A stretch of 64,000 nt of DNA from an uncultured Shimia sp. (GTDB taxonomy: Bacteria > Pseudomonadota > Alphaproteobacteria > Rhodobacterales > Rhodobacteraceae). The stretch lies in assembly GCF_947498095.1 (NCBI RefSeq), contig NZ_CANMJE010000002.1, forward strand, positions 124,001-188,000, read 5' to 3'. The notes under the pieces are model-generated. The model was given only the letters and a program-made list of their open reading frames with translations, did not search any database and was not told the origin of the DNA. The position numbers and the translations under genes were made by a program. This document shows, one piece after another, positions 59,591 to 64,000 of the stretch. Numbering within the stretch: the first letter of the stretch is position 1; the number at the start of each line of letters is the position of its first letter.

Positions 59591-60805
59591 TTAGCCTGCC
59601 AGTCCCTTTTCCCGCCAGATGACAAGACGAATGGTCGCAACCCCAAGCACCCCGGTTATCAGCATGATCCACAGCAACGGCATTGCCCCGCTTTCACGGG
59701 TCAAAACCGCCCCTGCCAGCATCGACAACCCGGCTCCGCCCCCAATCATGATCGCACCCGAAAGGCCCGAAGCGGTGCCCGCCAGATGTGGGCGCACCGA
59801 CAGCGCACCAGCCGTGGCATTGGGAATGGTCATGCCATTGCCAAGACCAACAAAGGTCATGAAGCCGAAAAACACCTCGGCACTGCCGTATCCAGCGACA
59901 AACAGCAGCATCGACGTACCGACGCCTGCCACATTGATCAGGCAGCCCCATTCCACCATCCGGTTGACCCCGATCCGTGCGGACAGCAGGCCCGAGAGGA
60001 AGTTGCCAAGGAAATAGCCGACCGCCGGTGCCCCAAAATAGAGACCCAGCATGGCGGGGTTCAGACCATAAAGCACGGTACCGACAAAGGGCGCCCCACC
60101 GAGATAGGCAAAGAAAGCCCCAGAACTCAGAGCTGACGCCATAGAATAACCCCAGAACCGCGGGCTGCGAATGAGCTCTGGGTATTCGCGGAACTGTTGT
60201 CCAAGGCTGAGCCCTGATGCCCTCCGGGTCTCGCCGAGATCCGCCCAGCATAGGGCAAGGATCGCAAGGCCCAAGGCAAACAGCATCCAGAAGTTTGCGT
60301 GCCAGCCAAATTGCGCCTCGAGGACTCCGCCAAGGACCGGACCCAGCATCGGCACCACGGTCATCCCCATGGTGACATAGCCGATCATTGAGGCCGCCTG
60401 ATCCGTAGGGACGACATCGCGCACGATGGCGCGGCTGAGCACCATGGCGGTTACAATGGCCGCTTGCGACATGCGAAAAATCAAAAATACCGTGGCATTG
60501 TGGGCAAACAGGCATCCCAAAGTCGCCAAGAGGAACAGGATCAGCCCCCAGATCACGACAGGTCGTCGCCCCACCTTGTCCGAGATCGGTCCGATCAGGA
60601 TCTGCAAAACCGCATTGACCCCAAGGTAGACGCCGACCGAGAGCTGCAGAATGCGATAGTCTGTCTGGAAATACGTCGCCATACCCGGCAGGCTGGGCAG
60701 AAAGATGTTCATGCTCAGCGCCGACAGACCCGCGAGCAGGATCAGAGTCGAGATATGGGGTGGTGTGCTACGATCAAGAAACCGCGCGTTATAATTCTGC
60801 GCCAT
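59591..60805 (-). CDS. Bcr/CflA family multidrug efflux MFS transporter
   Basis: 12-TM MFS; NIFLPSLPGMATYFQTDYRILQLSVGVYLGVNAVLQILIGPISDKVGRRPV. Confidence 0.9.
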   Translation of the reverse strand: MAQNYNARFLDRSTPPHISTLILLAGLSALSMNIFLPSLPGMATYFQTDYRILQLSVGVYLGVNAVLQILIGPISDKVGRRPVVIWGLILFLLATLGCLFAHNATVFLIFRMSQAAIVTAMVLSRAIVRDVVPTDQAASMIGYVTMGMTVVPMLGPVLGGVLEAQFGWHANFWMLFALGLAILALCWADLGETRRASGLSLGQQFREYPELIRSPRFWGYSMASALSSGAFFAYLGGAPFVGTVLYGLNPAMLGLYFGAPAVGYFLGNFLSGLLSARIGVNRMVEWGCLINVAGVGTSMLLFVAGYGSAEVFFGFMTFVGLGNGMTIPNATAGALSVRPHLAGTASGLSGAIMIGGGAGLSMLAGAVLTRESGAMPLLWIMLITGVLGVATIRLVIWREKGLAG

Positions 60806-60880
60806 TCCCTAGTGCTAGGCCTCGGCGTCGGAAATGTCCATCGGCGCAGAACACGACGTCGCGACAGAGATAGTTTTCAA

Positions 60881-60944
60881 GTTTGCAATTAGCATAGCAA
60901 TGATTTTCCAAACTTTGCAAATTTGCGGGATTCTGCTTTGCAGC
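60881..60944. promoter_or_regulatory. Candidate PccR operator cluster upstream of pccB
   Basis: GTTTGCAATT (60881), AACTTTGCAAATTTGCGG (60911-60928), TTTGCAGC (60937-60944). Confidence 0.65.
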
Positions 60945-60990
60945 ACGCGCCTGAGCGCATAGTGTCACGGCAAATTTGAGAGGACCTACC

Positions 60991-62523
60991 ATGAAAGATA
61001 TCCTTCAGGAACTGGAAGAGCGTCGCGCCACAGCCCGACTGGGTGGCGGACAGCGCCGTATCGACAGCCAACATGGCCGCGGCAAGCTGACGGCGCGTGA
61101 ACGTATTGAACTGCTGCTGGACGAGGACTCGTTTGAAGAGTTTGACATGTTCAAATCCCACCGCTGCACTGATTTTGGCATGGAAAAGGACAAGCCCGCA
61201 GGTGATGGCGTCATCACAGGCTGGGGTACGATCAACGGTCGTATGGTCTATGTCTTCAGTCAGGATTTCACCGTGTTTGGCGGATCGCTGTCAGAGACCC
61301 ACGCGGAAAAAATCTGCAAGATTCAGGATATGGCCGTTCAAAACGGTGCGCCGATCATTGGCCTGAACGATTCGGGCGGCGCCCGTATCCAAGAGGGCGT
61401 TGCCTCGCTTGCGGGATACGCAGAAGTTTTCCAACGCAACATCATGGCGTCGGGCGTCGTGCCGCAAATCTCGGTCATCATGGGGCCGTGTGCGGGGGGT
61501 GCTGTCTATTCGCCTGCCATGACCGACTTTATCTTCATGGTCAAAGACACTTCGTACATGTTCGTGACCGGCCCGGATGTGGTGAAGACCGTCACCAACG
61601 AAGTTGTCACCGCTGAAGAGCTGGGTGGGGCCTCAACGCACACCAAGAAGTCCTCGGTTGCGGATGGTGCGTTTGAAAACGATGTCGAAGCGCTGGCCGA
61701 AGTGCGCCGCCTTGTCGACTTCCTGCCGCTCAACAACCGTGAAAAGCCGCCCGTGCGTCCATTCTTTGACGAGCCGGGCCGCCTTGAGGCGTCGCTTGAT
61801 ACGTTGATCCCTGAAAACCCCAACACGCCTTACGATATGAAGGAACTGATCACCAAGATCGGGGACGAGGGCGATTTCTACGAAATTCAGGAAGACTATG
61901 CCAAGAACATCATCACCGGGTTCATGCGCCTTGAGGGCCAGACCGTGGGTGTTGTTGCCAATCAGCCGATGGTGCTGGCCGGCTGTTTGGACATTGACTC
62001 GTCGCGCAAAGCCGCACGGTTTGTGCGCTTTTGTGACTGCTTCGAGATCCCGATCCTGACGCTGGTCGATGTGCCGGGCTTCCTGCCGGGTACCAGCCAA
62101 GAGTATGGCGGCGTCATCAAGCACGGCGCAAAGCTGCTGTTTGCCTATGGCGAAGCCACCGTGCCAAAAGTGACCGTCATCACCCGCAAAGCTTACGGCG
62201 GTGCCTATGACGTGATGGCCTCCAAACACCTGCGCGGCGACTTTAACTATGCTTGGCCGACCGCCGAGATCGCTGTGATGGGCGCCAAAGGGGCGACCGA
62301 GATCATCCACCGTGCGGATCTGGGAGACGCCGAAAAGATCGCGGCGCACACCGCGGACTATGAAGACCGTTTCGCCAACCCCTTTGTGGCGGCAGAGCGT
62401 GGCTTTATCGATGAGGTGATCCAGCCACGCGGCACACGGAAACGCGTGGCTCGGGCCTTTGCGTCGCTTCGCAACAAAAAGCTCGAGAACCCCTGGAAGA
62501 AACACGACAACATTCCGCTCTAG
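60991..62523 (+). CDS. pccB: Propionyl-CoA carboxylase beta chain
   Basis: [44 protein letters not shown]; carboxyltransferase domain; ends KHDNIPL. Confidence 0.95.
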   Translation: MKDILQELEERRATARLGGGQRRIDSQHGRGKLTARERIELLLDEDSFEEFDMFKSHRCTDFGMEKDKPAGDGVITGWGTINGRMVYVFSQDFTVFGGSLSETHAEKICKIQDMAVQNGAPIIGLNDSGGARIQEGVASLAGYAEVFQRNIMASGVVPQISVIMGPCAGGAVYSPAMTDFIFMVKDTSYMFVTGPDVVKTVTNEVVTAEELGGASTHTKKSSVADGAFENDVEALAEVRRLVDFLPLNNREKPPVRPFFDEPGRLEASLDTLIPENPNTPYDMKELITKIGDEGDFYEIQEDYAKNIITGFMRLEGQTVGVVANQPMVLAGCLDIDSSRKAARFVRFCDCFEIPILTLVDVPGFLPGTSQEYGGVIKHGAKLLFAYGEATVPKVTVITRKAYGGAYDVMASKHLRGDFNYAWPTAEIAVMGAKGATEIIHRADLGDAEKIAAHTADYEDRFANPFVAAERGFIDEVIQPRGTRKRVARAFASLRNKKLENPWKKHDNIPL

Positions 62524-62605
62524 GCGGTCCGTTCGTGGAAAAGCGTCAGGGGGGTAGCCCACCTGACCGCCACGGTGCTCTTGTAACCCGTCCTGCGGAG
62601 GAACC

Positions 62606-63007
62606 ATGACCCAACTCTGGAAAAATCAGGCCTTCTCCATCGCCCATGCCGATGATGGCAAGTTCGAGGGCGAGGGGCTGCGGGCGGTTTTTGAGTACCG
62701 GCAACTCGGGATTAAAGAGGCAACGCAGGGCAAGTTTGGCGCGCATGTGATCCGCGCGGTTCCGGGTATGGAAAGTCCCGGTGCGTGGCATAGCCACGAA
62801 CTTGATTTCCAGATGGTCTATGTCAACAAGGGCTGGGTGGTGTTCGAATACGAAGGCCAGGGCGAGCAAATGCTGCGGAGCGGGTCTTGTGTCTTACAGC
62901 CACCGGGCATCAAGCATCGTGAGGTCCGTCACTCCGATGATATGGAGCTGATCGAGATCATCTCGCCAGCAGAGTTCCCGACAAATGATGAGGACGCCCC
63001 GGTTTGA
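62606..63007 (+). CDS. Cupin domain protein
   Basis: WHSHELDFQMVYVNKGWVVFEYEGQGEQMLRSGSCVLQPPGIKH. Confidence 0.85.
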   Translation: MTQLWKNQAFSIAHADDGKFEGEGLRAVFEYRQLGIKEATQGKFGAHVIRAVPGMESPGAWHSHELDFQMVYVNKGWVVFEYEGQGEQMLRSGSCVLQPPGIKHREVRHSDDMELIEIISPAEFPTNDEDAPV

Positions 63008-63360
63008 CCCGCAACCATTGGCATATCCTGCGTGAGGGCAACATCCTCACCATGACACGGGCCCTGCCGGTGCGCTTTGACGTGCGTGCCGAGACCACCA
63101 TGCCCGATGGCAGTCGTTTGCGGCTGGCACAGCAGGTGCGTCAGGACCTGTGGCGGCGGTTGCAGACCCTGCGGGGGTTTGCGCCGGCTGTTCAGGTTAC
63201 GCGGGTTAATGGAGCTTGCAGGATTGTGGCCGGGGGCCGGGTGGACGCTGTGCATAACAAGCGCCGCCTAGAAGACAGTATCGCCGAGATGCTGGCTGAT
63301 CCCGCCCTGCGCCACCGCTGGAGCAGCTATGCGGCGCACCGAGAGGTGGTCAATGTTTAA
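63004..63360 (+). CDS. Hypothetical protein
   Basis: 118-aa ORF overlapping the upstream cupin gene (4 nt) and downstream gene. Confidence 0.65.
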   Translation: MTRNHWHILREGNILTMTRALPVRFDVRAETTMPDGSRLRLAQQVRQDLWRRLQTLRGFAPAVQVTRVNGACRIVAGGRVDAVHNKRRLEDSIAEMLADPALRHRWSSYAAHREVVNV

Positions 63361-63760
63361 GCGTCTGACGATATTTGCCGCGTTAGGAGGGGCCCTTTGT
63401 GGCGCGGCCATGGCAGGGGACTTGGAGGAGGTCCCTGCCGTGCCCTCCGGCTTTGAGTTGAGCCTGCAAGAGGTTGTCTATGAGACCCGGCAGGACAACA
63501 GCAACGTGGCGCGGTTCCGGTACATCATGCCGATCATCGGACAAGAGGGGATCACCTTTGACGATGTTGAGCCGGATTTCCTGTTTCTATGCGAGGTTCA
63601 CGCCCGCAGATCGCTGGAAAACAGCGGCAAAACTGTGGATCAAATCATCATTTCCCTGGCCGATCGAGAAACCGAATTTGGGTCTGTGAGCCATGTTGCA
63701 ACCCAGTTTTTTGAAGCTTACAGCGTCGAAAATGGCGCCTGCATCTGGGAGGGTTTTTGA
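63353..63760 (+). CDS. Secreted hypothetical protein
   Basis: Signal peptide MFKRLTIFAALGGALCGAAMAG; single predicted domain. Confidence 0.75.
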   Translation: MFKRLTIFAALGGALCGAAMAGDLEEVPAVPSGFELSLQEVVYETRQDNSNVARFRYIMPIIGQEGITFDDVEPDFLFLCEVHARRSLENSGKTVDQIIISLADRETEFGSVSHVATQFFEAYSVENGACIWEGF

Positions 63761-63974
63761 TGTCACCACAATATCTTGCGCCTCGACCCCCAATGCATGT
63801 GGAAATTGCGGCTTTGCGGTCACATGACATGAGCTTGGGCCGCTATCTATATATTTTTACGCCTGAATTCAGTATTCTCCCGCTCGGTTACACCCAAGTA
63901 ACCGCTTGTAAAAAAGTGAGGCAGGCAGGGTCAAAAGACCTTGTTGCAAGAGTAAAAAAGAACTGGAGAAAGAC

Positions 63975-64000
63975 ATGTCGAACAGTATCAAAGCACTGCT
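63975..64000 (+). CDS. Start of a CDS running off the window (MSNSIKAL...)
   Basis: ATG preceded by GGAGAAAGAC; only 8 codons visible. Confidence 0.4.

Noticed and set aside
63760-64000. Plus ORF open to the window edge with ATGA overlap (MSPQYLAPRPPMHVEIAALRSHDMSLGRYLYIFTPEF...)
   Set aside because: No recognisable domain, conflicts with the better-supported CDS start at 63975, AT-rich and likely intergenic; cannot be resolved without more sequence
1-64000. CRISPR, prophage, IS elements, integrases, tRNA/rRNA
   Set aside because: No regularly spaced direct repeats, no transposase or integrase proteins in the ORF track, no cloverleaf or rRNA sequence recognised by eye

Overview
64 kb of a high-GC alphaproteobacterial chromosome. 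Gene content and intergenic style look Rhodobacterales/Roseobacter-like (an inference from protein families; no search was run). Most of it is core or conserved metabolism: pepN, malate synthase G, prpE, maeB-PTA, a cdd-deoA-deoB-add-upp nucleoside salvage operon, an acyl-CoA synthetase, a fatty-acid beta-oxidation cluster with a MerR regulator, a BCCT transporter, PaaI thioesterases, MATE, arsC-pyrD-DUF952, a 5'-nucleotidase, two tandem TPR-sulfotransferases, a YedK/HMCES protein, allE-like, a GAPDH paralogue, a DASS permease, yebC, argP/argO, a betI-transporter-betA locus, a PccR/ScfR-type regulator and pccB. I saw no phage, IS element, CRISPR array, rRNA or confident tRNA. The most interesting signals are: (1) TTTGCAAA-like motif clusters upstream of prpE, the pccR-like gene and pccB, suggesting one propionate regulon; (2) an unlisted 30-aa single-TM miniprotein ORF whose ATG overlaps the stop of a BCCT transporter (ATGA); (3) a shortened, divergent BCCT-like protein between betI and betA; (4) a dispersed repeat family CTTCWTTTTGGC-N-AAATAYYCC...; (5) a perfect 18-bp palindrome in a divergent promoter; (6) a MerR operator-like dyad ahead of the beta-oxidation operon; (7) a 5'-truncated amidohydrolase remnant. 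Most long opposite-strand ORFs in the track are high-GC shadow ORFs.
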